In this document: one piece after another, positions 13,001 through 22,245 of the stretch
Position numbering within the stretch: the stretch's first letter is position 1
Layout: every line of letters starts with the position of its first letter
Source: Metaphire vulgaris
Taxonomy: Eukaryota > Annelida > Clitellata > Crassiclitellata > Megascolecidae
Direction of reading: 5' to 3'
Length of the DNA stretch: 64,000 nucleotides
Assembly: GCA_018105865.1 (NCBI GenBank)
Contig: CM030868.1
Coordinates: forward strand, 10,707,745-10,771,744
Program-made: the position numbers and the translations under genes
The notes under the pieces: model-generated
Database searches by the model: none
The model's input: only the letters and a program-made list of their open reading frames with translations
What the model was told of the DNA's origin: nothing

Positions 13001-16000
13001 GCTATGATGCCACACTCTTCCCCCACCCACTTGAGTTCTTTACTGAGAGATACATCAATTCATTCCATGTTATTAAGAATTTGCTCCACAGTTCTAGTTC
13101 ATTCTGGTATGCTCAGTACTTGCTCCATGTTGGTCATCTTGTGATGTAATGCAGTGTTTATTCTAGCCACCTTAACATTGGGGGGGATTTTTAAATGTTT
13201 GGGGGGGGACAAGGTCTGAGTCTCCAAAAACCTTGACAAGCAAAAAAAGGTTATCTTCGTTCCCGAAATGTGGTGAAAAAAGTCATCCTTCCATCCTTCC
13301 TTATATTTTTGACCCTTCTCAAATGCCCTGGCGTGCAAACAAATAATTATCATCCTTGCATTTTCCCCTCTCCAAAAAGCCCCCCTCGTCGTCACACTTG
13401 GGGGGGGGGATTTCCATCCCCATGCAACATATAAAAAATTGGGGGATTTTAAAACTTGGGGGGAAATCCCCCCGACCGAGGTCTAGAATAAACACTGGAT
13501 GTAATGTACCTGTAATAGTTGTCATATAGCACTTCTTCAATCTTAATTAAAAGTCACTCATAAGCGCTCCCGCTGCAGTTAGCGCTGTCGACGTGACAAA
13601 GACAGCAACATCGGAAGCGCTGTTGACAGCGGTAAACGGAAGGATACTGGAAATAGAAAGGTTGAATCTTAGCTCTTGTTGTCTTTGCGTTTACTGTTAA
13701 TGTTGTGATGTTCTCAGGTGTTAGATCAAAGAATTCTTCCAAACTACGGTTACCGAGACGACGGAATGCTTCTATATAAAGCAATTGAAGCCTATGTAAA
13801 CAGAATTATCCGCTTTTATTATGGTAGTATTAAATTTCATCCACACTCTTTCTCATTGAAATTTTTTTCCATTTATCAGGTAAAATGATTATAATTTTGC
13901 TTGAATATGTCACACTATGTGCAGTGGCGATTCCAGGAAATCTTGGTGGGCGGGGGGGATGAAAAAATTTTATTGGAAGTTGGTGGGTGATGCAAAGTGA
14001 AGAAGAAAAACAAGAAAAAAGAGAAATAGGTCATTGTTAGTAGTGTTTTGCTCACTAAATGTTAAGAAACCTTGCCAAAAAAGGCCGACAAGCAAGAAAA
14101 AGAAGGTCATTTGCAGTATTTTTCACTAAATTTGTTAAAAACTCACCGGAAAATAGGTTGACAAGCAAAAAATGGTCATCCGGAACCCCGGTGGGGGGAT
14201 GCATCCCCAGTCATCAACATGGTGGAACCGCCACTGACTATGTGCCTCTCTGCTCAATATATTTGCTTTCACCCTTTTTTGTTACTTAGTTTCTCGAAAT
14301 TTCTTCTCTGAAAGCAATATGAAAAGCCAATTTTATGAAAAGCATTTAAAATTTTCTATTTTCTTACAGATAGCCCGGATAAAATTAAGGACGATTTTGA
14401 ACTACAGAACTGGGTTGGAGAGATGTCTGTTGCAAAAGAAGATGGAGGCTCTGGTATCAAGGTGCCTTTCATTATGCGTTGATCACTCTTCCTTTTACTT
14501 TATGTTCCATTACATTTTCTTGCTCTTTAATTTGCCGATCCAGACAAATACTTGGTCACATTTCTGTGTTTTCAGGGCATTCCTGGACAGGGAAAATTTC
14601 GACGTGCTGAAGAAATTATCATGGTTTGCACGAGTATCATTTTTACGTGCAGTGTACAACATGCCGCTGTCAACTTTCCTCAGTACAACGAATATGCATT
14701 TCCACCAAACTATCCGTCTGTTTTGAATAAGACTCCACCAGTTGATAGAGTAAGTGCCTGACTATGCTTATTAGTTCCCTATATGCTCATTATTGACTGG
14801 TTTCATTTTTTCTCAGAATGTTGAATCAATCAAAAACGACGTTAAAGGTCAGAAAGTAGGATTGTGCGCATTGACTACTCGGCTAGTCAATATTCACGAG
14901 AGATGTTTACTAAAAACAGCATTTGTATCTGTGTTTTAGCGGTTTGCTTCTAATCTTATCAGTGGCATTGCCAGGATTTCCGGAAGGGGTTTTGGTTTCA
15001 ATCATGACCAAACTTTGCAAAAATTTTCTTATTTTTCTTTTTTATGAGCTGACAAGCAAAAAAAGGTTGTCACCTTCGTAGTCTTTCTAATTTTTTTCTA
15101 TTTCTATAGTGCTTAGAAATTGTTTCAATCAGCAACCAGCCAAGGGGGGTTTTGACTCCCAAAACTCCCCTTGGCTATGCCACTGAATCTTGTTGATTTA
15201 AAATTGAAACCACATCTGCCTTAACTCATAATATAAATGATTGTAAGCTGTAACTGACCTTTAGTGCACTCTAGGAGACCATTGGCACATGAGTGCACTG
15301 TAGTGAGAATCAAAAGATGTGAGTATGGCGTAAGGGATGCCAGTCCTTGATGATGTTTGTGCTGCATCATAGCAGAAGGGCATGCTGACGTTGTGTGAAC
15401 TTAATTTTGATTGATCTTAAGATGATGTTGCTGTTGATGCCAGATTCGTGCAGAGCATGAATTCATGAGGAACATGATCTGATATGTTATGCGGTATTTG
15501 TAGAAGGAAAGAGGGGAATTTCTGGTGGTGGCTGCTTACTTACTTGTCCACTTGCTAACTTGCAAGACATAGGAGAACTGATCTAATCTGACTCCTAAAT
15601 ACCTTCCTGGTACTGGTTGAGTATGCTCTGTGCTGGCCTTGCATAAATGTGAAGATGCTAGTCAGATTCAAGAAGACTTTTGCAGATTTAAAGAGGACCT
15701 GTGCAAAGAGAGTCAGATAATAAACAAACAAAATAAAGAACGAGATGAAGTCATGAAACACTCTTACCTAGATCCACAGAACATCCCAAATACAATATCC
15801 ATGTTAACTGTGTTTGCATTTTTTTGCATAACAAAAGATCCAAAAACCTTTAATTAAATCTATTTTGTGACAGTTTTACTAGGTTTGCCTTGTTTGATTC
15901 CAGCATCCGCGTTCAGAAGAGGACATCGTTGCAGTTCTTCCGGACAAAGCAACAACACTTGAGATCATGTCCGTGACCAAACTGTTCAGTACACGCCCAG

Positions 16001-17312
16001 CTAAAAGCCTTGGAGAATGGGAATTCCAGTATCAGCATGAACCTTTCGCCCTGAAAGCCGAGAAAGAGTCAGTACTTGCTTCAGTTCTTGAATTAATCAG
16101 CGCTGGATTCTGCAGTTCTTGATGTATTTGCTAGGATTGATTGATTGGGGAAGACACCTCTAAAGACCATAAGCGGTTCTTTTTCTATTTGTGCCATCTA
16201 CTTTTCGGAAAGCATTGTTTACTGTGTCTGCATTCTGTACTTGTTTAGACATACTACAACAGGTATACTAATGTTGTAAATTGTTCGATATAATGCTGAA
16301 ATTTCAAAAGTCCCAGCACGTTATCATCTTTTAGATCTGGCCTTAAGACATACCAGTTTGGCTTGGACTATCCCCTTCGATCTGCTTGACCCTTCAACAG
16401 GATGTTGAGAAATAAATTTATTTGATATTTACAGCTTGACATGGCTCTAATTCTGATTGAATCTGGTGTGCCCATTGGCTGATACATATACTCTAGACAT
16501 AATGATAGTGGCGCTATAGAAGTTTATTGATTTATTTATTGATCAATATCTTTTGAAAATAATATATATTCCTGAATGACAGTCATATTCCACAAGATGA
16601 ATGCAGTAGCACACAGAGGAGGGGGCGGGTGGGACGGTGGCCCAGGCTCACACCAGACAAGGCCATCAAAATTGACCTTGTTGTGCTCATCAACACTTTT
16701 TTCACAGTAAAAGACTTTAAAGTTATCGATTTGGCTCCGGGCGTACACCTGATGGAGGGGGGTGTAAAATTTGACTCAATGACCTTTTTTGCTTGTCAAC
16801 ACCGGATGGGGGAGTCCAAATCAACTTTGGTCCCGGTCGCCCACCACTCTCTGCACGCCGCTGGATGAATGACGATACAATGATGTAGTCTATGTCATGT
16901 GACTGACCCGTGTGACTTTGGATTGGTTTCTAACACACAGTGCATGCACCTCAATGACCGTTTTTCTTCCTAGCGTTTTCACCCCAATTGATACTAGTTT
17001 GTTGATCTACCGGTACTTACTGGCAGATGCCTTGTGTATTTTGATGACAGTTGCCCTCTAAAAGTTGGCGAATTAGAGTCAATAAAATGCCTTCAGAGAG
17101 AAAATGGTAGAATTGGAATATAAAAAATCACAGTTCTGCTGTAATTTTAGTTTCAAAAGATGACAATGAAGTTGCCTGTTGACTTTTGCAGATTCAAAGA
17201 GAACCTGCTTAAGGCCAGTCAGATAATACACGAAAGAAATAAAGAACGAGATGAAGTCATGAGATACTCCTACCTCGATCCACAGAACATCCCAAATAAT
17301 ATATGTGTCTAG
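2275..17312 (+). CDS. LOX: PLAT-domain lipoxygenase, complete 15-exon gene
   Basis: Fifteen exons were joined by reading splice sites and phases: 2275-2760, 3965-4009, 4973-5059, 5843-5940, 6836-6968, 8702-8797, 9049-9145, 9598-9715, 10491-10583, 12084-12144, 13718-13823, 14370-14461, 14576-14749, 15904-16067 and 17192-17312. They total 1971 nt, an open frame of 656 residues plus stop, a normal size for animal lipoxygenases. Residues about 12-130 form a PLAT/LH2 beta-sandwich, which in this family binds membranes with calcium. The remainder is the catalytic domain. His341 and His346 (HQALSH), His533 (QHAAVN) and Asn537 match the usual non-heme iron ligands; the C-terminal residue is Val656. 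The family inserts O2 into polyunsaturated fatty acids such as arachidonate to give hydroperoxides. Positional and stereo-specificity cannot be read here. No fused allene-oxide-synthase domain is seen upstream. The start ATG at 2275 is the first in frame after the stop at 2137; an upstream non-coding exon is possible. Confidence 0.93.
3210..3304. repeat. (ATT)n microsatellite in lipoxygenase intron 1
   Basis: Nearly perfect ATT units for about 95 bp. Confidence 0.95.
3965..4009 (+). CDS. LOX: Lipoxygenase exon 2
   Basis: This is a 45-nt exon encoding [15 protein letters not shown]. It has acceptor TATTTTAG and donor GTACCC and is phase 0 at both ends. The LPxDExF pattern is the known linker between PLAT and the catalytic domain in animal lipoxygenases. 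Confidence 0.8.
4313..4624 (-). mobile_element. Non-LTR retrotransposon fragment (C-terminal end of the RT ORF)
   Basis: Read on the minus strand, the protein contains [17 protein letters not shown] and then [16 protein letters not shown]. The W-I-G-x-V-L-R-x-x-x-L and G-R-P-R-x-x-x-x-D motifs mark the end of endonuclease/RT proteins in many LINEs. Only about 100 residues remain, in lipoxygenase intron 2 and antisense to the host gene. Confidence 0.7.
4973..5059 (+). CDS. LOX: Lipoxygenase exon 3
   Basis: Twenty-nine codons contain [12 protein letters not shown], matching the W-x-S-L-x-D/E-x segment of lipoxygenases before the catalytic core. The donor is GTAATA. The acceptor is inferred from TTTCAAAG, chosen because it keeps phase 0; an alternative shifted by two bases would break the frame. 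Confidence 0.75.
5232..5470 (+). mobile_element. Family-G element, truncated
   Basis: It starts CAGGGTTATTTTTAGGATT like the copy at 395 and keeps the GTGTCGG and GACAAGCAAAAAAAC blocks. The right inverted end is missing. Confidence 0.6.
5488..5535. repeat. (AAT)n microsatellite
   Basis: Pure AAT repeats in lipoxygenase intron 3. Confidence 0.9.
5843..5940 (+). CDS. LOX: Lipoxygenase exon 4
   Basis: It encodes [12 protein letters not shown]...[15 protein letters not shown], matching the family's D-x-x-F-G-x-Q-x-L-x-G-x-N-P motif. The acceptor is CTCTGTTAG and the donor GTAAGT. It ends in phase 2, and the split codon is completed by exon 5. Confidence 0.9.
6836..6968 (+). CDS. LOX: Lipoxygenase exon 5
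   Basis: It encodes [14 protein letters not shown] and then [11 protein letters not shown], matching the lipoxygenase segment that leads to the F-x-V-D strand. The acceptor is GTGTATAG and the donor GTGAAT. It completes the phase-2 codon from exon 4 and ends in phase 0. Confidence 0.88.
7036..7090. repeat. (ATT)n microsatellite
   Basis: Pure ATT repeats in lipoxygenase intron 5. Confidence 0.9.
7900..8632. mobile_element. Foldback/hAT-like element with telomere-like inner repeats
   Basis: The ends GGTACTTTCCCGTTATCCGG and its inverted partner at 8632 continue as long arms that include ACCCCAGTGAAGAGATA. Flanks AATGTAAA and AATGTATA match at 7 of 8 bases. Inside each arm GGTTAGGG-type units appear in opposite orientation. 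A second element (8011-8549) is inserted in the loop. Confidence 0.75.
8011..8549. mobile_element. hAT-like element inserted in the foldback
   Basis: It begins CAGGGCTGCGC and ends GCGCAGCCCTA, with a perfect CCTAACAC duplication on both sides (8003-8010 and 8550-8557). The subterminal regions are GAGTACTCGACTCC-type inverted repeats. No transposase is present. Confidence 0.8.
8702..8797 (+). CDS. LOX: Lipoxygenase exon 6
   Basis: It encodes [20 protein letters not shown] and on to IAPDNP, the family's C-A-P-x-x-L-F-F and L-x-P-x-A-I-Q-L motifs. The acceptor is TTTTTAG and the donor GTAAGC, both in phase 0. The intron before it holds the nested foldback at 7900-8632. Confidence 0.9.
9049..9145 (+). 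CDS. LOX: Lipoxygenase exon 7: first iron-binding histidines
   Basis: It contains [20 protein letters not shown] and LSHF. The W-x-L-A-K-x-W-x-x-N-A-D motif precedes His341 and His346, the first two iron ligands. The acceptor is CTTTGCAG and the donor GTAAGT. It ends in phase 1. Confidence 0.93.
9598..9715 (+). CDS. LOX: Lipoxygenase exon 8
   Basis: It encodes [19 protein letters not shown] and [11 protein letters not shown], matching the family's T-H-L-x-x-E, R-x-L and H-P-x-x-K-L-L signature. Phases 1 in and 2 out agree with both neighbours. The donor is GTAAGT. Confidence 0.93.
10491..10583 (+). CDS. LOX: Lipoxygenase exon 9
   Basis: It encodes [20 protein letters not shown] and then [11 protein letters not shown]. 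It follows acceptor TTTTTAG and ends with the weak-looking donor GTTGGT. That donor was chosen because it joins exon 10 in frame. The region controls substrate orientation in this family. Confidence 0.85.
11310..11595 (-). mobile_element. CR1/L2-like LINE 3' end, minus strand
   Basis: On the minus strand the sequence encodes a degenerate W-N-S-L-P ... L-K-T-H-L-F tail, then a TGCGCTATATAAATTGT-type 3' UTR and a (TAA)n tail. AATATTTTTAATG flanks both sides and looks like a target duplication. It lies in lipoxygenase intron 9, inside an older family-B-like element (ends at about 11275 and 11832). Confidence 0.7.
12084..12144 (+). CDS. LOX: Lipoxygenase exon 10
   Basis: It encodes [20 protein letters not shown], matching the F-P-x-x-L-x-x-R-G-V/L segment of lipoxygenases. 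The acceptor is TATTGTAG and the donor GTAAGA. The 61-nt length restores phase 0. Confidence 0.88.
12225..12540 (+). mobile_element. hAT-like MITE, family C
   Basis: Ends CAGTGGCGGTTCCA and TGGAACCGCCACTG, with flanks GATATCTC and GATATCCC. It lies in lipoxygenase intron 10. Internal GCTTGTCGACC motifs are related to those of other families. Confidence 0.85.
12762..12786. repeat. (ATTA)n microsatellite
   Basis: Six ATTA units. Confidence 0.8.
13152..13497. mobile_element. hAT-like MITE, family F
   Basis: Ends CAGTGTTTATTCTAG and CTAGAATAAACACTG are inverted. GATGTAATG lies on both sides (13143-13151 and 13498-13506). The duplication reads as 9 bp, or as 8 bp with one shifted base. It lies in lipoxygenase intron 10. 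Confidence 0.8.
13718..13823 (+). CDS. LOX: Lipoxygenase exon 11
   Basis: It encodes [20 protein letters not shown] and then [15 protein letters not shown]. The Y-x-Y-R-D-D-G and W/Y-V-x-x-I-x-x-x-Y-Y pattern is typical of animal lipoxygenases. The acceptor is TTCTCAG and the donor GTAGTA. Confidence 0.93.
13922..14236 (+). mobile_element. hAT-like MITE, family C
   Basis: Starts CAGTGGCGATTCCA and ends TGGAACCGCCACTG; ACTATGTG is duplicated exactly on each side. Two internal GACAAGCAA-type motifs are at 14087 and 14159. Confidence 0.9.
14370..14461 (+). CDS. LOX: Lipoxygenase exon 12
   Basis: It encodes [20 protein letters not shown] and then [11 protein letters not shown], the D-x-x-L/I-Q-x-W-x-x-E segment. 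The acceptor is TTCTTACAG and the donor GTGCCT. Phase 1 enters and phase 0 leaves. Confidence 0.9.
14576..14749 (+). CDS. LOX: Lipoxygenase exon 13: C-terminal iron histidine
   Basis: It contains [20 protein letters not shown], with His533 and Asn537 of the iron site, followed by the PPNYP loop. The acceptor is TTTTCAG and the donor GTAAGT, phase 0 at both ends. Confidence 0.95.
14960..15185 (+). mobile_element. hAT-like MITE, family B
   Basis: Ends CAGTGGCATTGCCA and TGGCTATGCCACTG; flanks AATCTTAT and AATCTTGT. It contains GACAAGCAAAAAAAGG. It lies in lipoxygenase intron 13, upstream of the duplicated exon. Confidence 0.85.
15686..15857 (+). pseudogene. Extra copy of the lipoxygenase terminal exon inside intron 13
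   Basis: After the same acceptor (ACTTTTGCAG) the sequence encodes [16 protein letters not shown] and then NIPNTISM. About 29 of 40 residues match the true last exon at 17192. The frame does not stop after the aligned end but runs another 18 codons to 15857. It lies upstream of exon 14 and needs a phase-2 donor, whereas exon 13 ends in phase 0, so direct splicing from exon 13 would frameshift. It is most likely a duplicated, unused exon. Confidence 0.75.
15904..16067 (+). CDS. LOX: Lipoxygenase exon 14
   Basis: It encodes [20 protein letters not shown], then the conserved L-P-x-x-x-x-T-x-x-x-M region and [13 protein letters not shown]. The acceptor is GATTCCAG. The donor GTCAGT was chosen because its phase 2 matches the terminal exon. 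Confidence 0.88.
16316..16545 (+). mobile_element. CR1/L2-like LINE 3' end
   Basis: TATCATCTTTTAGATCTGGC is followed by an L-K-T-Y-x-F-x-L-D reading remnant and a 3' UTR ending TGGCGCTATAGAAGTTTATT with a TTGATTTA-type tail. The same 3' end recurs at 61614-62066. Confidence 0.7.
16604..16863 (+). mobile_element. hAT-like MITE, family H
   Basis: Ends CAGTAGCACACAGAG and CTCTCTGCACGCCGCTG; GATGAATG is duplicated exactly on both sides. CCTTTTTTGCTTGTC occurs near its right end. It lies in lipoxygenase intron 14. Confidence 0.8.
17192..17312 (+). CDS. LOX: Lipoxygenase terminal exon (exon 15)
   Basis: It encodes [16 protein letters not shown] and ends NIPNNICV before TAG. Acceptor ACTTTTGCAG is followed directly by the exon. 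In most lipoxygenases the final Ile carboxylate is an iron ligand; here the last residue is Val, a conservative change. Confidence 0.92.
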
Positions 17313-19227
17313 TTCTATAACTGTACTTACCTCGATTTCTGCTGACAGTTTTATATTTTCAGTATTTTTGGTGCAATATTTGGCCAGTGTATGTTAAGAC
17401 TTATCTTAGGCATTGAAACAGTGACTGCAGATAGACTTCAGTAAGTTCCAAAATATGGGTGAACACATTACAAATAGTAAGATTTAATAATAATAATAAT
17501 AATAATAATAAGTGGGTTTGAAGTAGTTTATTAGTATCAGTACTGTGTTAAAATCACTTATTTTTTACATTTAATAATGGAGGAAAACAGAAAAGCTTAG
17601 CTTTCCCTATGAACATTTATTTGGTTATGTATTTTTCGTAGAAGAAATTGCAAGTTCAATTTTCGTTCTTTGGCACTCATGGATGAGGGGAAGTATTTGC
17701 ACAAAAATGGGGATTTTTTCATGGAAACTAATGTTGTAAAATATTCTGCATAAATGCTGCTGTCACAAAACTGGCCTTACCTATGAAGCTTGTATTGGCA
17801 TTTAATTTGTTCTTGAACATGAAAAACTTTCAGATAGATGTATTCTCAGTATTATAGAAGCTGTGTGCTATTGAATTTTAGCTTTAAAGATTGGTGGCTG
17901 TTACTATGCAGATCAGCGTTGTGAAGTCTTGTTCCGAAGGCCCACACAATCCTAATCAGACTAACTGTCCGTTCCCCATTGTGCCATGTGATGAGCAAAA
18001 AAAGGTCCTCAGCTACTATGTGGTGCCATTATGTGTGGGATAATCATTGTCAGAATCTGTTGAATCTGTTCCATGAAACATGGGAACATGCCTAAATACG
18101 CAACTGATACTGATAGAGTTTAGTAATTAAATTTATGCATAATACTAGTGGCAGGATCACAAATGACATGGCATTAGGGCTTGTGTCTTTGCAAAGACTG
18201 GCATTAAACTGGTTTGATTAGGCATACATTATAACTAGCTCTTCCAAATACTGTAGACTTGAATCTCTTTCTTATTGATATAAATGATACAAACTATTTA
18301 CTAATTTACTTATGCTATATATTAATTGTTTTGAAGTACTGACTTTCCTTATAATATGTGTTTTACGTAATCTTATTTTGTAATGTGGACTTGGTTTTAA
18401 TTAAATCTGTAACAGAGTAATAGTCTGGAAGAAAAAAGCTTTAGTCACTTGTAACCTGATTTATAGTCAATTTACATGCAAATGATTAAACATTTGATAG
18501 ATGATATCAGCTTTACTGCAATTCTAGTAATTATATTTATTGCAAATCTTGAGAATAATTTTTCTACTGGCTTTGTAATGATAATTTATTCAGTGCTTTG
18601 ATAGAGTAATTATTGTGCCTTAAGAACAACATTGTAAACATATGATACTTATTTTTTTAATATTTTAAATAAATAAAATTTTTCAGTTAAAATGTTATGT
18701 AGTGTAATGTGATGTGCTGTGGTATGTAACCTACCGTTTTCAATTCTCATTTGCTTGACTAATCAATGTGATTGATTAACTGCTGCTATGTTGACTAACA
18801 ATTATGTAACAATAATAATAATTAATTAATTAAATCACGTTTTAATGAATGTATTAAATTTTGCATAATTCGTGTATTATGTGCAAATAAAAAGTCTTTG
18901 ACAATTGAGCAAGGATTTTATTGTATTTTTTGCTGCTTAACAAGTTTTAAATTGAACGACAGTTAACTTAAGGAGAAAAACTCTACTCAGTGAAACACAA
19001 GTGATCCACTATCAAAACTCAAAAGGGTGCACAAGTATTGGTATTGGGTGTTCGAATGTTGTACTAGATTGACTAGAATCCATTTCCAGCTGGAGTCCTA
19101 AAGACTCGTAATCAGTGTCTGGTTTGTTGGGCAGTGTCTGGTTTGTTGGGGATTTTGATCTCATATATTGATCTCAACCCAGGGGATGGACACATTTTAA
19201 TTATGGCGGTCCGTTTTGCTGTATAGC
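17313..19227. other. Lipoxygenase 3' flank; no further gene seen
   Basis: AT-rich DNA with one (AAT)n run at 17487-17511. A lone GAGCAAAAAAAGG motif lies near 17994. No exon-like stretch is visible on either strand. Confidence 0.5.
18886..18891 (+). promoter_or_regulatory. Candidate polyadenylation signal for the lipoxygenase gene
   Basis: AATAAA lies in AT-rich DNA 1.6 kb after the stop codon. The stretch 17313-18885 has no other recognisable gene and could be a long 3' UTR. AATAAA also occurs near 18668, so the choice is uncertain. Confidence 0.25.
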
Positions 19228-19402
19228 AGTGGCGGCTCCAGGATTTGGCAAGTGGGGGCCGTTGGGGTGGCAACTTCTAATCATGGGGGACCCCAGCATT
19301 TGTTGTTAGATATGTAGTATTAAGTATAGGGTTCCAACAGGAGGGCCACTGGGGCCAGGCACTCAATAAGGGGCACGGGCCCCCCTGTGGAGCCGCCACT
19401 GC
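19228..19402 (+). mobile_element. hAT-like MITE, family A, intact
   Basis: Ends CAGTGGCGGCTCC and GGAGCCGCCACTG with exact CTGTATAG duplications. Length 175 bp, no coding capacity. Confidence 0.93.
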
Positions 19403-20221
19403 TGTATAGACCTAGTTTAAAAAGTTTGTGGTGGCAGTAAACCCATCCAATTTTCTATTTTAAAAATCGACTGATTATTATAATTTGGTTAAGGATAGAC
19501 AGGCTTTGGAATTGGCAGATACGGTATTGGCTAGTAACAGTGGCGTGGTCAGGACTCCGGAATAGAAGACACCAACATTTTCGGGTTAAAAATGTGTTGA
19601 GCAAAAATGCCCTTTCAGCTCTCATGCATTTTTCTCGATTCAGCAAATACTACCTGGCCCCACCCCAAACTGCTCACGTAACGGATTTGCACAAAGCCCA
19701 TGACCGGCACCAGTCCAAATGAGGGGCGGTGCCCCCGTGCTCCTAGGGTTGCCATATCCGTCTCCAAAATACCGGACACCCGTGTAGGTGACAAAAAATG
19801 CGAACGTAACAAGATGGACCACGGAAAAATTTCTGTTATATAATATTATTTGGTCAAAGCTATAAAATAAATTGCAGGCCTAATTAACTTGGTGATTTTA
19901 CAAGTTCATTCAAACTGAATAGACCACTCTGGTCCTCAGCGCCTCAAATAACAAACAAATGCAAATAAAACAAAAAAATTGCTACCGTCTCTTTAAATGT
20001 ATGTAAATTTTACCGTTTAAAATTCAAGACTAATGTTTAAAAGTTCGCAAATACGGTAAATAAAATTTGGAAATTTAAAATCAAACTGAATGTAGGCGCA
20101 GACTTTACGCCTCTGATTCGGTCCCTGTCAATACTTTGAAAGCTGAACATTGAAGGCTCCTACACTGTCTGCTGTGGCCGCCCCCCAACAGACTTTAGAT
20201 GCCCTATAGTACTTTCTAATA

Positions 20222-20640
20222 ATTAATGTTATTTCGCAATAACGCAAGAAAAGCGTATTCCGACCATTTTGCTCTGAAAAACTCCAATAACAATAGGTAT
20301 TTTGGATACTGTTTCAGCCCTCATTGTGGTTAAGCCCTTTTGCCATACTCATAAGATTTTTAAGACACGTAACAAAGGTACGTTCTTGGAAAAATTTTAA
20401 AAGATAATTTTTAAGAAATTTAAATATTTTGCTCACGTTTTGTCTTATTTGGCAAAAATATGGATAATTTTTCATAATATATTTGCCATATTTTCATTCG
20501 AATTGAATCAGAATCTCTGCTTTGCCTTTTATTCAAAACTTAGAAGATTCTTTACAGCTAACGTTCGCCAGATGGCCTAATGCATGTTTTTGATATTACA
20601 TGCTATGATTAGAGTCGCTGGAATGGGCTGCGGTTTGTTT
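20222..20640 (+). mobile_element. Interspersed repeat, copy 1 of 3
   Basis: It starts TTTCGCAATAACGCAAGAAA. Diverged copies are at 48113-48560 (+) and about 53107-53560 (-). Shared blocks include CCGACCATTTTGCTCTGAAA and CAGATGGCCTAATGCATG. The minus copy ends in TTTGGAACCGCGGCCCACTT, an end style seen in hAT elements. Confidence 0.65.
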
Positions 20641-20824
20641 CAGAATGTTTCGGTCTTTGTTAAACCCTACTTTAGATTGCTTTAATACACATTTAGGATT
20701 AGGGTTTTGCGAAACATATATGATATTATTTATAGGGGAATTATAGCCAAAATGTTGCATTCTACTATGAGCTCTGTAGGTATTTCTAGCGCGCACTATC
20801 TCGATTAATAGGTTCATTTCGTTC

Positions 20825-21198
20825 CAGTGGCAGCTCTAGGATTTGGCAATTGGGAGATAGAGGGGGCAACTTCAATCATAAACGGCCAACCATTTGTTGT
20901 TTAATGTATGTAGCATTAAGTATAGGGTCCCAACTGGGCAGTGGCAGCTCCACCGGGGCCAGGGGGCCCGTGCCCCCTAATGAGAGCCCGGCCCCAGTGG
21001 CCCCCAGTTGGGACCCTATACTTAATGCTACATACATTAAACAACAAATGGTTGGCCCCCATGATTAGAAGTTGCCACCCCAACGGCCCCCCACTTGCCA
21101 AATCCTAGAGCCGCCACTGCAACTGGGGGGGCACTGGGGGGCCAGGCAGTCAATAGGGGGGCACGGGCCCCCCTGGCCCCCCGGTGGAGCCGCCACTG
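20825..21198 (+). mobile_element. Family-A MITE carrying an inverted family-A copy
   Basis: The outer element is CAGTGGCAGCTC ... GAGCCGCCACTG with exact TTTCGTTC duplications. It is split at 20938/21120 by a second family-A element. Confidence 0.93.
20939..21119 (-). mobile_element. Family-A MITE nested in family A
   Basis: CAGTGGCAGCTCC ... GAGCCGCCACTG lies in opposite orientation to its host and duplicated CAACTGGG (20931-20938 and 21120-21127). It is near identical to the host element, so the family was recently active. Confidence 0.93.
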
Positions 21199-21449
21199 TT
21201 TCGTTCGCTACAGTAGGTGTTACGTAACTTATTTATAACTAATTATTCTAATAAATGGTGAATAACCGCAATAGGCCTATTGTCAAGAGCTTGAAATTTG
21301 TTATTCATTACTGTTATAACTTATAAGTCTAGTCTACTAAACACCATAGTAAGTGAATGCGATGTTACTTAACTTATTATAACTAATTATATAAGCTTAT
21401 TGGTCAGCGATTTGCGTAATTAGGCCCCCTACAAGCCAATAGGCTTGTG

Positions 21450-22170
21450 GCCGAACAAAATATCAGAGAACAAAATCTCAGAGGACAAAATGTCATGGGG
21501 CAAAACGTCACCGGACAAAATGTCACGACTTCCAACTTTTGATGCATTGTAGTCTGCAGTCTCGTGTTATTTTTTAAACTTAGGTTGTTCTTGAACTCTT
21601 TTATTATTAAATTTAAAATAAATTAAATTCTTAAATAAATTTAAAATACATTTTAAAATAAATTATAAAAAATAAAACATTAATTCGATTAAATTACATT
21701 TATTCAATTTATTTAATCTTATTATTATCAATGGCTACTTTCTCTTGATTGCTTATTTTGGCCAAAATTTGAAATATTTCAAAATGTAATTTTGGAAATT
21801 TTAAACATTTTTGCGCACAATTTCGTCCCCGTAGCATTTTGTCCCCGTGACATTTTATCCGCTGACATTTTGGCCCCGTGACATTTTGCCCGTGACAATT
21901 TGTCCGTGGACATTTTGTCACCCATGACATTTTGTCTGTGACATTTTTTCCTCGGACACAGTGTTTAATCTAGACTCTGGTCTTCGGGGGAAACTGACAA
22001 GGCCTGGGGGAAGTCAGCTAGGGGGCTGCTGTTAGTTGATGCAGTATGCCAAAATTTCCGGGAATTTCAAATTTCCGGGGAAAAAGGGGCAATTCTCCCC
22101 CGGAAACGGCCTAGATTTAACCCGGCGCGGACATTTTGTCACCATGACGTTTTGTCCGCGGACAACTTGT
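21450..22170. repeat. GACAAAATGTC inverted-repeat cluster
   Basis: GGACAAAATGTCA-like units occur at 21451-21530. They recur as the complement (GACATTTTGTCC type) at 21820-21950 and 22130-22170. The middle is AT-rich. This is likely a foldback element, with a family-F element (21959 to about 22125) in its right arm. Confidence 0.6.
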
Positions 22171-22245
22171 CCTAACACCAATAGGTTAGTAATAATAAAA
22201 ATAATAATAATGCACTGTCATAGAACCGTTTCTAATACTCTAAGG

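Noticed and set aside
15686..15857. Alternative last exon joined to exon 13
   Set aside because: Exon 13 ends in phase 0 and the copy needs phase 2, so the join would frameshift.
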